The notes beneath the pieces are model-generated. The model saw nothing but the letters and a program-made list of their open reading frames with translations. It had not been told where the DNA came from and searched no databases. The translations under genes were made by a program, and so were the position numbers. Shown here in pieces: positions 17,020-25,078 of a stretch of DNA of 37,560 bases; the first letter of the stretch is position 1, and every line of letters starts with the position of its first letter. Source of the DNA: Thomasclavelia sp. (GTDB taxonomy: Bacteria; Bacillota_I; Bacilli_A; Erysipelotrichales; Coprobacillaceae); the NCBI GenBank assembly GCA_028749475.1, contig JAQVWN010000016.1, positions 1 through 37,560 on the forward strand, in the 5' to 3' direction.

Positions 17020-17058
17020 AAAAGATCTATAACAATTCAACATTATTTTAGACCTTTT
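17020..17058. terminator. Weak terminator after Fe-S aldo/keto reductase
   Basis: AAAAGATCTA (17020-17029) pairs with TAGACCTTTT (17049-17058) with one G-U pair and a long loop. A T-run follows in both directions. It lies between the reductase stop (17079) and the kdpD-like promoter region. Confidence 0.5.
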
Positions 17059-17078
17059 TTTATATCTAATATAAATAA

Positions 17079-18188
17079 TTATTCCTCGTCAAATAATTTA
17101 GATACTTTCTTTAATAAATTAATTATTTCTAAATGTTGAGGACATACTCCTTCACATTGACCACATTCAATACAAGCTGATGCAGGATTTTGAGGAGCAG
17201 TAGAGTGCTTTGTATAGTAGTGTTTATAACGTGAACTTTTTCCATATAACATTTGACTATTATAGGCAGTAAATAATTCAGGTATTTCAACCTTCATAGG
17301 ACATCCTGGGACACAGTATCGACACTTGGTACAAGGAATTGTTGGTTGATTTAAAATCATATGGGTGATTTTATCAATGATTTTATATTCATCTTCATTC
17401 ATCTTTTTGAATTCACTCATTGTTTGAAGATTATCTTCTAATTGTTCCTGCGTAGACATTCCTGAAAGAACAGTCATTACTCCATCTAATGAAGCAATAT
17501 ACCTAAGAGCCCATGAAGCAATAGAGGCCCTTGGATTATAGTCTGTTAATTCACTTTCTATTTCTTTCGTAAAGCTAGCTAATGTTCCACCTTTAACAGG
17601 TTCCATAACAACAATAGGTACATTATGTTTTCTAGCAACTTCATAATTCTTTCGAGATTGAACAACTTCGTTGTTCCAATCTAAATAATTAAGTTGTAAT
17701 TGGACAAATTCTATTTCTGGATGAGCAGTTAATACTTCATCTAAGAGTTTAGAATCATCATGGAAAGAGAATCCAATATGTTTAATCTTTCCTTCTTCTT
17801 TCATTTTCTTTACGAATTCAAAACAGCCATATTTTTGATATGTTGGATAGTGACTTTCTTCAATACTATGCAATAGATAAAAATCAAAGTAATCTACTCC
17901 ACATAAAGATAATGATTCATTAAATATCCTTTCAACATCTTCTTGTTTGTTGATTTTCCATGCTGGAAGTTTATCAGCAAGAGTAAAAGATTCTCTAGGA
18001 TATTTATCTACTAATGTTTGTTTGATGGCAGCCTCACTACCAGCATAAGCATAAGCAGTATCAAAATATGTAAATCCTTTCTTCATAAAAGCATCTACCA
18101 TAGTTTGGACCTTATCAATAATGATATTCCCTTCTTCATCTTTTGGTAAACGCATTAAACCAAAACCTAATTTTGAATCTGATAACAT
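17079..18188 (-). CDS. Aldo/keto reductase with C-terminal 4Fe-4S domain
   Basis: 369 residues, COG1453 type. AKR barrel with Asp43 and Tyr48 (YFDTAYAYAG), Lys73 (ADKLPAW) and His107 (YLLHSIEE), then a C-terminal ferredoxin-like domain with two clusters of Cys: CTKCRYCVPGCPM and CIECGQCEGVCP. These Fe-S reductases are common in anaerobes; the clusters probably feed electrons to or from the barrel, but the substrate is not known. RBS AGGAGG. It has its own gap upstream (about 150 bp, an AACTTAAGTT palindrome at 18266-18275 and a TATAAT box) without the MerR-type dyad seen for the other two reductases. Confidence 0.92.
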   Translation of the reverse strand: MLSDSKLGFGLMRLPKDEEGNIIIDKVQTMVDAFMKKGFTYFDTAYAYAGSEAAIKQTLVDKYPRESFTLADKLPAWKINKQEDVERIFNESLSLCGVDYFDFYLLHSIEESHYPTYQKYGCFEFVKKMKEEGKIKHIGFSFHDDSKLLDEVLTAHPEIEFVQLQLNYLDWNNEVVQSRKNYEVARKHNVPIVVMEPVKGGTLASFTKEIESELTDYNPRASIASWALRYIASLDGVMTVLSGMSTQEQLEDNLQTMSEFKKMNEDEYKIIDKITHMILNQPTIPCTKCRYCVPGCPMKVEIPELFTAYNSQMLYGKSSRYKHYYTKHSTAPQNPASACIECGQCEGVCPQHLEIINLLKKVSKLFDEE

Positions 18189-18339
18189 TTTATTTTCCTC
18201 CTATTATTAGTTTTCTTATTATTAATATTTTATAAATCCAGAATATATTTTATTAATTTCATTATAACTTAAGTTTAATAATTAACCTAAATTTTATTTT
18301 CTCTTTAATCTTAAACAAACTTTATATTAAATGTTGGGT

Positions 18340-18645
18340 TTAGTTTTCTTCGATATAATTATCAATTATTTTTAATGTTTGTTTTAAGTTTTGTTTTTGA
18401 TTTTTCATCATTTCTATTTTTTTATTTTGAGGTAAATCAAGATAAATTTTAATTTCTTTAAGTGAAATACCTGTTTGTTTTAAATCAACAATTTCTTTAA
18501 TTCTCTCTATTGTTTCTTTGGAATATAACCGCCGACCAATATCTGATCTAGTTATTTCATACATCCCAAGATTGTTGTAATATCTAAGGGTAGCAGCAGG
18601 CACATTGAGTAATTTAGAAACTTCTTGAATAGTATAATATTTCAT
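18340..18645 (-). CDS. Short MerR-family regulator
   Basis: 101 residues. N-terminal MerR HTH with YYTIQEVSKLLNVPAATLRYY, the wing motif GRRLYSKETIERIKEI and LKQTGISLKEIKIYL, followed by a short dimerisation coil (KKIEMMKNQKQNLKQTLKIID). It lacks a C-terminal ligand domain, like NmlR/AdhR-type regulators of aldehyde stress. Last gene of an operon with a MATE exporter; its RBS lies in the end of the MATE gene. It is the only MerR gene in the window and hence a candidate regulator for the three 19-bp-spacer promoters at 2323, 4719 and 7773, though no such dyad precedes its own operon. Confidence 0.88.
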   Translation of the reverse strand: MKYYTIQEVSKLLNVPAATLRYYNNLGMYEITRSDIGRRLYSKETIERIKEIVDLKQTGISLKEIKIYLDLPQNKKIEMMKNQKQNLKQTLKIIDNYIEEN

Positions 18646-18647
18646 AA

Positions 18648-20012
18648 TTATTCTAAAACCTCCTGATTATTTAATTTCTTTTTAATAAAATATCTAAAGT
18701 AATTAACATTAGTTATGGTTGTTATTAAGTCAGATATTGGTTCTGCTAAGACTACAGCGATTAAGGAATTTGGTAGGACTAAAGGTAAAATAAATATTAA
18801 AGGAATTAATAAGATAATCTTTCGATAAAATGCAAAGAAAAATGATCTTTTACCTTCACCAAGTGAATTATAAGTTTGTTGACAAGTAGAGTTAGCACCC
18901 ATAATAAAGCAACCAAAAATGTACACTCTAAGCATTGAAGATGCCATAGTCATAAGTTTAGGATCACTAGTAAATAATCCAACAAATATTTGAGGGAAAA
19001 GTTCCATACAAAGAGTACCAACAATGCTATAAGTCAGAGTAATCTTAATAGCTAAAGAGATTGTCTTTTTAACTCTATCGTAGTTTTTCGCTCCATAATT
19101 ATAGGAAATTATTGGTTGTGATCCTTGGGCAACACCTTCCATTGGAAGTAATAAAAGCTGAAACATCGATGCCATAATTGTCATTGAACTGACAGCCATA
19201 TTCCCTCCATAATATAATAGTTGCTGATTAAAACAGATTGTTAGTAATCCTTCCGTAGCAGACATAAAGCAAGGTGCTGCTCCTAGAGTTAAGACTTTTT
19301 TCATAATACGCCACTCAGGTTTTAATAATTTCTTTTCAATTTTAAGAATTGTTGTTTTACCAAATAAGAATTTTAGTACCCAGATGCAAGAAACACCTTG
19401 AGCAATAATCGTAGCTAAAGCTGCTCCTTTGATTCCCATGTTTAAACCATAAATAAAGATTGGATCTAAAACAATATTCAGTAGTGCCCCAATCATAATG
19501 GTCATCATCCCAAATTTAGTAAATCCTTGAGCATTGATAAAATAATTCAAACCAACTGTAAGTTGGACAAAGATTGTACCAAGTGAATAGATAGAAATAT
19601 AATCAGTGGCATAAGTAATTGTTTCTTTACTAGCCCCAAACATGTATAAAATATTATTTTTAAATAATAATACGGTAAGAGTAATGATAATTGATGATAT
19701 CGCTAAACAGATAAAACTATTAGAAAGGATATGATTAGCTTCATGATGATTACCTTCACCTAGTTTAATTGAACTAAGTGGCGCTCCACCTCGACCAAAT
19801 AAGCCATTAAAGGCATTTATTATTGTTGTTAAAGGAACACATAATCCAATAGCTGCCATGGCCATTGCCCCACCAGGCATTCTTCCAATATACATTCGAT
19901 CTACCATATTGTAGATTAGAGATACTATTTGAGCAAATATTGAAGGTATTGCAAGCGACCATAATAATGAAGATATATTTTGAGAAGCTAATCTTTCTTC
20001 CATTTTATTCAT
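18648..20012 (-). CDS. MATE-family efflux transporter
   Basis: 454 residues with about twelve hydrophobic helices in two homologous halves. The opening SLLWSLAIPSIFAQIVSLIYNMVDRMYIG and the repeated-half LGAAPCFMSATEGLLTICFNQ are typical of MATE exporters (DinF/NorM-like, Na+ or H+ coupled). Start ATG 20012 follows a perfect AAGGAGGT. Overlaps the upstream C_GCAxxG gene by 8 nt. Exports drugs or metabolites; substrate unknown. The MerR gene that follows may regulate it. Confidence 0.93.
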   Translation of the reverse strand: MNKMEERLASQNISSLLWSLAIPSIFAQIVSLIYNMVDRMYIGRMPGGAMAMAAIGLCVPLTTIINAFNGLFGRGGAPLSSIKLGEGNHHEANHILSNSFICLAISSIIITLTVLLFKNNILYMFGASKETITYATDYISIYSLGTIFVQLTVGLNYFINAQGFTKFGMMTIMIGALLNIVLDPIFIYGLNMGIKGAALATIIAQGVSCIWVLKFLFGKTTILKIEKKLLKPEWRIMKKVLTLGAAPCFMSATEGLLTICFNQQLLYYGGNMAVSSMTIMASMFQLLLLPMEGVAQGSQPIISYNYGAKNYDRVKKTISLAIKITLTYSIVGTLCMELFPQIFVGLFTSDPKLMTMASSMLRVYIFGCFIMGANSTCQQTYNSLGEGKRSFFFAFYRKIILLIPLIFILPLVLPNSLIAVVLAEPISDLITTITNVNYFRYFIKKKLNNQEVLE

Positions 20013-20406
20013 CTAAGCACCTCCTTAACATTTTATAACCACCAACTAAAACATCAGTACAACATCTTTCTTTACAATTAGTTTTTAAGATATCACTACA
20101 TTTTAAAGACCTATATTCATCTTTAAATTCCATTGCTAAACATTTAGCACAGGCATAACTTTCTAGTTTAGTTTGAGGATTTTCTAGATTACTATCACTA
20201 GTTTCTAGAAAAGATACAATCATAGAACTAATTATCGGAATACAGCACATATCCTCGAGTCCTCCAACTCCTCTTCCTAGTCCTTCAGATAACTTAAATA
20301 GTTTTTGTTTATCAATATTTAATTCATCTGACCATACACATAAAAATGCTTGGGCACAGTTATAACCTTTTTTATGTAGTTTTCTTATTTCTTGTTCTTT
20401 GTTCAT
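20005..20406 (-). CDS. C_GCAxxG_C_C family protein
   Basis: 133 residues with eleven or so Cys. YNCAQAFLCVWSDELN, GLGRGVGGLEDMCC, SYACAKCLAMEFK and the late CKERCCTDVL match the C_GCAxxG_C_C family pattern (PF09719), where paired Cys may bind a metal or cycle between thiol and disulfide. Here the central GCAxxG reads CCIPIIS, so it is a degenerate member. No signal peptide. First gene of the operon with the MATE exporter and the MerR regulator, which hints at a redox or toxic-thiol response. Function is unknown in the family. Confidence 0.85.
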   Translation of the reverse strand: MNKEQEIRKLHKKGYNCAQAFLCVWSDELNIDKQKLFKLSEGLGRGVGGLEDMCCIPIISSMIVSFLETSDSNLENPQTKLESYACAKCLAMEFKDEYRSLKCSDILKTNCKERCCTDVLVGGYKMLRRCLDE

Positions 20407-20480
20407 ATTTTCACCTGACTTTATAATTAAATGATAATTATTTAAGATATTAAAAAAAGAGATATTAAGATTATTAAAAC

Positions 20481-20527
20481 ATCATTTACAAATATATTTA
20501 CAAAAATCAGTGTAAATTGTAAATGAT
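20481..20527. promoter_or_regulatory. Inverted-repeat operator ahead of rpiR-type gene
   Basis: ATCATTTACA (20481-20490) and TGTAAATGAT (20518-20527) form a perfect 10-bp inverted repeat. Two further half sites, ATTTACA (20496-20502) and TGTAAAT (20511-20517), lie between them. The same half site recurs ahead of the SemiSWEET gene. Confidence 0.65.
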
Positions 20528-20566
20528 ATTTTAATATGCTAATATTTAAATAAAGAAGGTGATTCA

Positions 20567-21457
20567 ATGTTACTAATTGATGAAATGAAACAATATCCAT
20601 TTTCTAATAGTGAAAGAATAGTAGTTGATTATATCCTAGAAAACAAAGAAAAAATCAAAGACTATTCAACAAAACAAATAGCCGAGGCGACTTATACATC
20701 CCCTTCTATTCTAATTAGAATAGCTAAAAAACTAAGCTTTAAAGGATGGAATGATTTAAAAGCTGCCTATCTAGATGAACTAACATATTTAAACAGTCAT
20801 TTTACAGATATTGATGCCAACATGCCATTTAATAATCAAGATTCTATTACTACAATCGCTAATAAAATATCTAAACTACATAGCGAAAGTATTAATGATA
20901 CACTTTCTCTGATTAACCATGATTCACTGCAAAAAGCAGTTCAAATCATGCGTAAGAGTTCAAAAACGAACATCTTTGGAATAAGTAACATGAATTTTCT
21001 AGCCATGAATTTTGCATTTAAACTAAAAAGAATCGGTAAAGATGTCGAATGTGATCCAATTAGTGAAAACCTGTTTCAAAACGCTTCTATGGCCACTAAG
21101 AGTGAGTGTGCAGTCTGTATTTCTTATTCTGGACAAACACTAGCAATTCTTAAAGTTGCACGGATATTAAAGAAAAACAACGTTCCGATAATAGCTATCA
21201 CTAGTATGGGTAATAATGATTTATCCAAACTTGCAGATGTAACATTAAACATTTCAACAAGAGAACGTTCTTATTCAAAAATTGGAGCTTTTACATCAGA
21301 GGAATCTATCAACTTAATTTTAGATATTTTATTTTCTTGTCTATTCTCACTAAACTATCAAGCAAACTTAGATTATAAACTAGCTATCGCTAGTCAAATA
21401 GAAGTTGGAAGAGTAATAGATAATCCAATTATTGAAGAAAAAGTCAAAGAAGATTAA
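20567..21457 (+). CDS. RpiR/MurR-family regulator
   Basis: 296 residues. N-terminal HTH_6 domain (about 1-78, YPFSNSERIVVDYILEN ... YTSPSILIRIAKKLSFKGWNDLKA) and a C-terminal SIS sugar-phosphate-binding domain (about 115-260, with GISNMNFLAMNFAFKLKRIG and CISYSGQTLAILKVARILK). Such regulators sense sugar phosphates. RBS GAAGGTG. Converges on the SemiSWEET gene, and shares with it the operator half site ATCATTTACA, so it probably represses both itself and the transporter. Confidence 0.92.
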   Translation: MLLIDEMKQYPFSNSERIVVDYILENKEKIKDYSTKQIAEATYTSPSILIRIAKKLSFKGWNDLKAAYLDELTYLNSHFTDIDANMPFNNQDSITTIANKISKLHSESINDTLSLINHDSLQKAVQIMRKSSKTNIFGISNMNFLAMNFAFKLKRIGKDVECDPISENLFQNASMATKSECAVCISYSGQTLAILKVARILKKNNVPIIAITSMGNNDLSKLADVTLNISTRERSYSKIGAFTSEESINLILDILFSCLFSLNYQANLDYKLAIASQIEVGRVIDNPIIEEKVKED

Positions 21458-21485
21458 AAATAGAGGAAATATTTCCTCTATTTTT
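21456..21485. terminator. Bidirectional terminator between RpiR and SemiSWEET genes
   Basis: A perfect palindrome, AAAAATAGAGGAAAT then ATTTCCTCTATTTTT, with A- and T-runs on either side; serves both convergent genes. Confidence 0.9.
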
Positions 21486-21486
21486 T

Positions 21487-21735
21487 TTATTTATATTTAA
21501 TTTTAAAAATTAAGATAATTCCAGCTAAGATAAATGTTATTCCATTAGCTACGATTAAAGATATATCTCCAATATTTACTCCATGAATAATCCATAAGAA
21601 TACTCCTAATACAAACATTGAATACATTCCAAGTGAAATACCTGAAGTATCTTTTGTCTTTATTACTTGGACTGCTTGAGGTACAAAACTAAGCGTTGTA
21701 AGACATGCAGCAATTGGGCCTATAAATTCTAACAT
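21487..21735 (-). CDS. SemiSWEET sugar transporter
   Basis: 82 residues, three transmembrane helices (about 3-22, 38-56, 60-78), the standard size of a bacterial SemiSWEET. The PQ motif is in LSFVPQAVQVIKTKDTSGIS, which is the family's signature loop. Functions as a dimer that lets sugars diffuse across the membrane; the sugar is not known. Strong RBS GAGGAGG. Its 170-bp upstream region holds a 13-bp inverted repeat and a TCATTTACAAATGA near-palindrome at the RBS, both sharing the half site found ahead of the RpiR gene. Confidence 0.9.
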   Translation of the reverse strand: MLEFIGPIAACLTTLSFVPQAVQVIKTKDTSGISLGMYSMFVLGVFLWIIHGVNIGDISLIVANGITFILAGIILIFKIKYK

Positions 21736-21748
21736 AATAATATCCTCC

Positions 21749-21762
21749 TCATTTACAAATGA
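21749..21762. promoter_or_regulatory. Near-palindrome at the SemiSWEET RBS
   Basis: TCATTTACAAATGA overlaps the GGAGG region of the SemiSWEET gene and carries the same TCATTTACA half site as the RpiR-type operators, so it may be a second operator. Confidence 0.5.
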
Positions 21763-21810
21763 AAGATATCATTAATAATTGATCTGAGAAATATATTATT
21801 CTTGTTTTAA

Positions 21811-21862
21811 AATGTCATTTACATTTTTTAACAATAGATGTTTGTTATTTGTAAATGACATT
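21811..21862. promoter_or_regulatory. 13-bp inverted-repeat operator ahead of SemiSWEET
   Basis: AATGTCATTTACA (21811-21823) and TGTAAATGACATT (21850-21862) are perfect inverted repeats with a 26-bp spacer. On the minus strand ATGACA at the near edge, 17 bp, then TATATT could be the promoter. The motif repeats that of 20481-20527, which favours an RpiR operator; a weak terminator for the flavin reductase is the alternative. Confidence 0.65.
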
Positions 21863-21909
21863 TATATTATATTTATTATTCCTAAAAAAGTGGAAACATT
21901 ATATTTAAG

Positions 21910-22464
21910 TTACTTTTCATATATTCCTTCAGGTACCCATTTTGCCATTAGATCATGATAATCCTTGATATCGCCATCAACAATAAATCTACCATCACCA
22001 ATAGCATGAAATCCTTTTTCCATAATATATTTTTCATTGATTACTAAACGTTTTGGTTCAAGAATTACTATTCCATATTTTTCAATATAATCCGTTACAA
22101 TACATTCGATATTAGCTTTACACTCAACTATCAAAGGAGCTTTAACATTCTTTCCTTTTTCTTTTGTTAAGTCAAAGAGTTTAAACTTATCAACTTTACT
22201 TCCATTAATAGTACCTATTCTGACACACTTTTCTATCATTGAAGCAGTTGGAATTGCTACAACACATTCTTTATTTGTCATTAATGTTTCAAATGATTCA
22301 TTCCAAGGTCCAGTAGAAATAGCTATATTTCCTTCAAAGTTCATAGCCATAGTCCAAGATATAGTCATTACATTATCTTTTGCACCATTTCTAGTTGTAA
22401 TAAGTGTTACAGGTCCTGATTCAATAAATGTAAATACTTTAGAAAGTGAAAGTTCTTTCAACAT
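21910..22464 (-). CDS. Flavin reductase-like FMN-binding protein
   Basis: 184 residues, flavin-reductase-like split barrel (COG1853). The segments VTLITTRNGAKDNVMTISWT and IAISTGPWNESFETLMTNKECVVAIP hold the FMN-binding and core strands, followed by IECIVTDYIEKYGIVILE. Probably a small NAD(P)H:FMN oxidoreductase or flavoprotein; the partner is unknown. Strong RBS AAGGAGAG. Lies downstream of the lipoprotein array on the same strand, with no clear terminator between, so read-through from the T7SS operon is possible. Confidence 0.88.
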   Translation of the reverse strand: MLKELSLSKVFTFIESGPVTLITTRNGAKDNVMTISWTMAMNFEGNIAISTGPWNESFETLMTNKECVVAIPTASMIEKCVRIGTINGSKVDKFKLFDLTKEKGKNVKAPLIVECKANIECIVTDYIEKYGIVILEPKRLVINEKYIMEKGFHAIGDGRFIVDGDIKDYHDLMAKWVPEGIYEK

Positions 22465-22530
22465 AATCTTCTCTCCTTTTTTTGTAATTGTTTTATATAA
22501 TCATATATATTATTGATATCTCATTCTCAA

Positions 22531-23118
22531 TTATTTTGAAATCACATTTTCATCATACATTTTATTTCCATACAAAACTAAATCTTTTTCACTAATACCT
22601 GCATTGTCTAATAACTTTTGGACATCTTTCTTATAGAAATCAATACATCCCTTTCTTACATCACCAGATGCCTCTTTATAGTAACCTGAAAGAAATTTTT
22701 CACCATCATCAACTTTAGTACTAGGATCTCCATTTATAATATACACACTCGCCTTATTGTCTTTATTTTTCTCAATATATACATATTTTATTTTATATTT
22801 ATTCCAAATAACGAAAGTATATTTTTCATCATCATCAATAGTATTATCACATATTCCTATGTCTGATAAACCATCTTTTGAAAAAACAAAAGTAATATCA
22901 AGTACATTTTCTTTTGTCGACAATTGAATAGTAGATAAACTTCCATTATTTTCATCTTTTTTAATTTTTATTTCAAAATAATTATTAATCTTTTCTTTGA
23001 TTGTCTCAATATCTTGTTGCTTGCCTGCTAAGCTAAATTTTTTGACTTCTTCTTTTTTGTTCGAAGCGCAGCCAACCAACATAAATAAACAAATTATAAT
23101 AGTAATATATTTTTTCAT
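22531..23118 (-). CDS. Lipoprotein 5 of the immunity-like array
   Basis: 195 residues, last of five tandem paralogues. Signal peptide MKKYITIIICLFMLVGC with lipobox LVGC, so a surface lipoprotein. The tail YGNKMYDENVISK differs from the others, which end in TTNE. It is a mosaic: residues about 48-85 match copy 3 (NNYFEIKIKK..NGSLSTIQLST), GICD matches copy 2, and from about 105 on (FVIWNKYKIKYVYIEKNKDN and SGYYKEASGDVRKGC) it matches copy 1. Likely an immunity or decoy protein against an LXG toxin acting outside the membrane; this is inferred from position. Confidence 0.85.
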   Translation of the reverse strand: MKKYITIIICLFMLVGCASNKKEEVKKFSLAGKQQDIETIKEKINNYFEIKIKKDENNGSLSTIQLSTKENVLDITFVFSKDGLSDIGICDNTIDDDEKYTFVIWNKYKIKYVYIEKNKDNKASVYIINGDPSTKVDDGEKFLSGYYKEASGDVRKGCIDFYKKDVQKLLDNAGISEKDLVLYGNKMYDENVISK

Positions 23119-23165
23119 ATCAACTTCCTCTTTTATTATTAGTTACAGCCATTATTATTTTATAA

Positions 23166-23756
23166 TTATTCATTAGTTGTCTGATTTTCTTTATATTGTT
23201 CTTCTCCATATAAAACTAAATCTTTCTCACTAATACCTGCTTTATCTAATAATTTCTTTTGGATATCATTCTTATAGAAATCAATACATCCCTTCCTTAT
23301 ATCACCGGATGCCTCATTATAATATGACATAAATTTTTTGCCATCAGTAACCTTCGTATTAGGATCTCCATTTATTATATACATGCTCATTTTATGATCT
23401 ACCATTTTATTGAAATTTACATATTTTAGTTTATATTTATATCTAATAACAAAAGTATATTTTTCACCATCATCAATAGACTCATCATTTATCTCTATGT
23501 ATGACAATTTATCTTTTGAATCACTAATAATAATAGAAAGAATATTTTTTTCTGTCGATAAGTAAATATAATCAAGTCCTTTATCTTTTTCATCTTTTTT
23601 AATCTTTACATCGAAATAATTGTTAATCTTTTCTTTGATTGTCTCGATATCTTGTTGCTTGCCTGCTAAGCTAAATTTTTTGACTTCTTCTTTTTTGTTC
23701 GAAGCACAGCCAACCAAAATAAATAAACAAATTATAATTGTAATATATTTTTTCAT
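23166..23756 (-). CDS. Lipoprotein 4 of the immunity-like array
   Basis: 196 residues from the ATG at 23756, with AAGAGGAAGT just upstream; a longer frame to 23846 is rejected because it runs into the previous gene and lacks a signal peptide at its start. Lipobox LVGC after MKKYITIIICLFI. Middle part (DEKDKGLDYIYLSTEKNIL, IISDSKDKLSYIEINDES) is the most divergent of the five; from KYVNFNKMVDHKMSMYIING it follows copy 2. Ends YKENQTTNE. Anchored outside the membrane; presumed immunity protein from context. Confidence 0.85.
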   Translation of the reverse strand: MKKYITIIICLFILVGCASNKKEEVKKFSLAGKQQDIETIKEKINNYFDVKIKKDEKDKGLDYIYLSTEKNILSIIISDSKDKLSYIEINDESIDDGEKYTFVIRYKYKLKYVNFNKMVDHKMSMYIINGDPNTKVTDGKKFMSYYNEASGDIRKGCIDFYKNDIQKKLLDKAGISEKDLVLYGEEQYKENQTTNE

Positions 23757-23802
23757 ATTAACTTCCTCTTTTATTTTAGGTATAAACTTGTTTATTTCAT
23801 AA

Positions 23803-24393
23803 TTATTCATTAGTTGTCTGATTTTCTTTATATAGTTCTTTTCCATACAAAACTAAATCTTTTTCACTAATACCTGCTTTATCTAATAATTTCTTTTGGA
23901 TATCATTCTTATAGAAATCACTACATCCTTTTCTTATATCGCCAGATGCCTCTTTGTAATGTGAAATAAATTTTTTTCCATCAGCAATCTTCGTATTTGG
24001 ATCACCGTTAATAATATACACACTCGATTTATTATCTTCGATTTTGTCTAAATATACATATTTAATTCTATATTCATACCGAATCAAAAAAGTATATTTT
24101 TCATCATCATCAATAGTATTATCACTTATTAATATTTTTGATAACCCATCTTCTGAAAAAACAAAAGTAATATCAAGTACATTTTCTTCTGTCGATAATT
24201 GAATAGTAGATAAACTTCCATTAGTTTCATCTTTTTTAATTTTTATTTCAAAATAATTATTAATCTTTTCTTTGATTGTCTCCATATCTTGTTGCTTACC
24301 TGCTAAACTAAATTTTTTGACTTCTTCTTTTTTATTCGAAGCACAGCCAAGCAACATAAATAAACAAATTATAACAGTAATATACTTTTTCAT
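23803..24393 (-). CDS. Lipoprotein 3 of the immunity-like array
   Basis: 196 residues from the ATG at 24393 (RBS AAGAGGAAGT), rather than from 24426. Lipobox LLGC. The early middle (FEIKIKKDETNGSLSTIQLS) is nearly the same as in copy 5, the later middle (LIRYEYRIKYVYLDKIEDNK) is unique, and the end YKENQTTNE is shared with copies 2 and 4. RKGCSDFYK has Ser where the others have Ile. Presumed immunity protein for an extracellularly acting LXG toxin. Confidence 0.85.
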   Translation of the reverse strand: MKKYITVIICLFMLLGCASNKKEEVKKFSLAGKQQDMETIKEKINNYFEIKIKKDETNGSLSTIQLSTEENVLDITFVFSEDGLSKILISDNTIDDDEKYTFLIRYEYRIKYVYLDKIEDNKSSVYIINGDPNTKIADGKKFISHYKEASGDIRKGCSDFYKNDIQKKLLDKAGISEKDLVLYGKELYKENQTTNE

Positions 24394-24440
24394 ATCAACT
24401 TCCTCTTTTATTGTTAGGCAGAGCAATTATTATTTCACAA

Positions 24441-25031
24441 TTATTCATTAGTTGTCTGATTTTCTTTATATAGTTCTTTTCCATACAAAACTAAATCTTT
24501 TTCACTAATACCTGCTTTATCTAATAATTTCTTTTGGATATCATTCTTATAGAAATCAATACATCCCTTTCTTATATCACCAGATGCCTCATTGAAATGT
24601 GAAATAAATTTTTTGCCATCATCAATCTTAGTATTAGGATCTCCATTTATAATATAAACGCTCATTTTATGATCTACCATTTTATTGAAATCTACATATT
24701 TTATTTTGTATTTATTCCAAATAGAAAAAGTATATTTTTCACCATCATCAATAGAATCATCACATATTCCTATTTCTGATAAACCATCTTTTGAAAAAAT
24801 AATAGCGATAGAAAGTTCATTTTCTTCTGTTGATAGAGAAATACCAATTACATGTTCATCCTCTTCAGATTTTTTGATTTCTACATCAAAATAATTGTTA
24901 ATCTTTTCCTTGATTGTCTCAATATCATGTTGCTTACCTGCTAAACTAAATTTTTTGACTTCTTCTTTTTTTTTCGAAGCACAGCCAACTAACATAAATA
25001 AACAAATTATAATAGTAATATATTTTTTCAT
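24441..25031 (-). CDS. Lipoprotein 2 of the immunity-like array
   Basis: 196 residues. Lipobox LVGC, then CASKKKEEVKKFSLAGKQ. The middle FDVEIKKSEEDEHVIGISLST resembles copy 1 in its KKS..D.H pattern. The segment KYVDFNKMVDHKMSVYIING is shared with copy 4. The conserved tail GDIRKGCIDFYKNDIQKKLL has one extra Lys relative to copies 1 and 5. Same operon as the toxin. Presumed immunity protein. Confidence 0.85.
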   Translation of the reverse strand: MKKYITIIICLFMLVGCASKKKEEVKKFSLAGKQHDIETIKEKINNYFDVEIKKSEEDEHVIGISLSTEENELSIAIIFSKDGLSEIGICDDSIDDGEKYTFSIWNKYKIKYVDFNKMVDHKMSVYIINGDPNTKIDDGKKFISHFNEASGDIRKGCIDFYKNDIQKKLLDKAGISEKDLVLYGKELYKENQTTNE

Positions 25032-25078
25032 ATTAACTTCCTCTTTTATTGTTAGTTAGAGCCCTTTTTATTTCATAA

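Noticed and set aside
18189-18339. A MerR-type 19-bp-spacer promoter ahead of the Fe-S aldo/keto reductase
   Set aside because: Only AACTTAAGTT is present; there is no TTGAC-plus-dyad pattern like the other two reductases have.
23757-23846. Longer N-terminus for lipoproteins 4 and 3 (starts at 23846 and 24426)
   Set aside because: The extensions enter the preceding gene or lack an RBS, and the signal peptide plus lipobox begin only at MKKY, which has AAGAGGAAGT just upstream.
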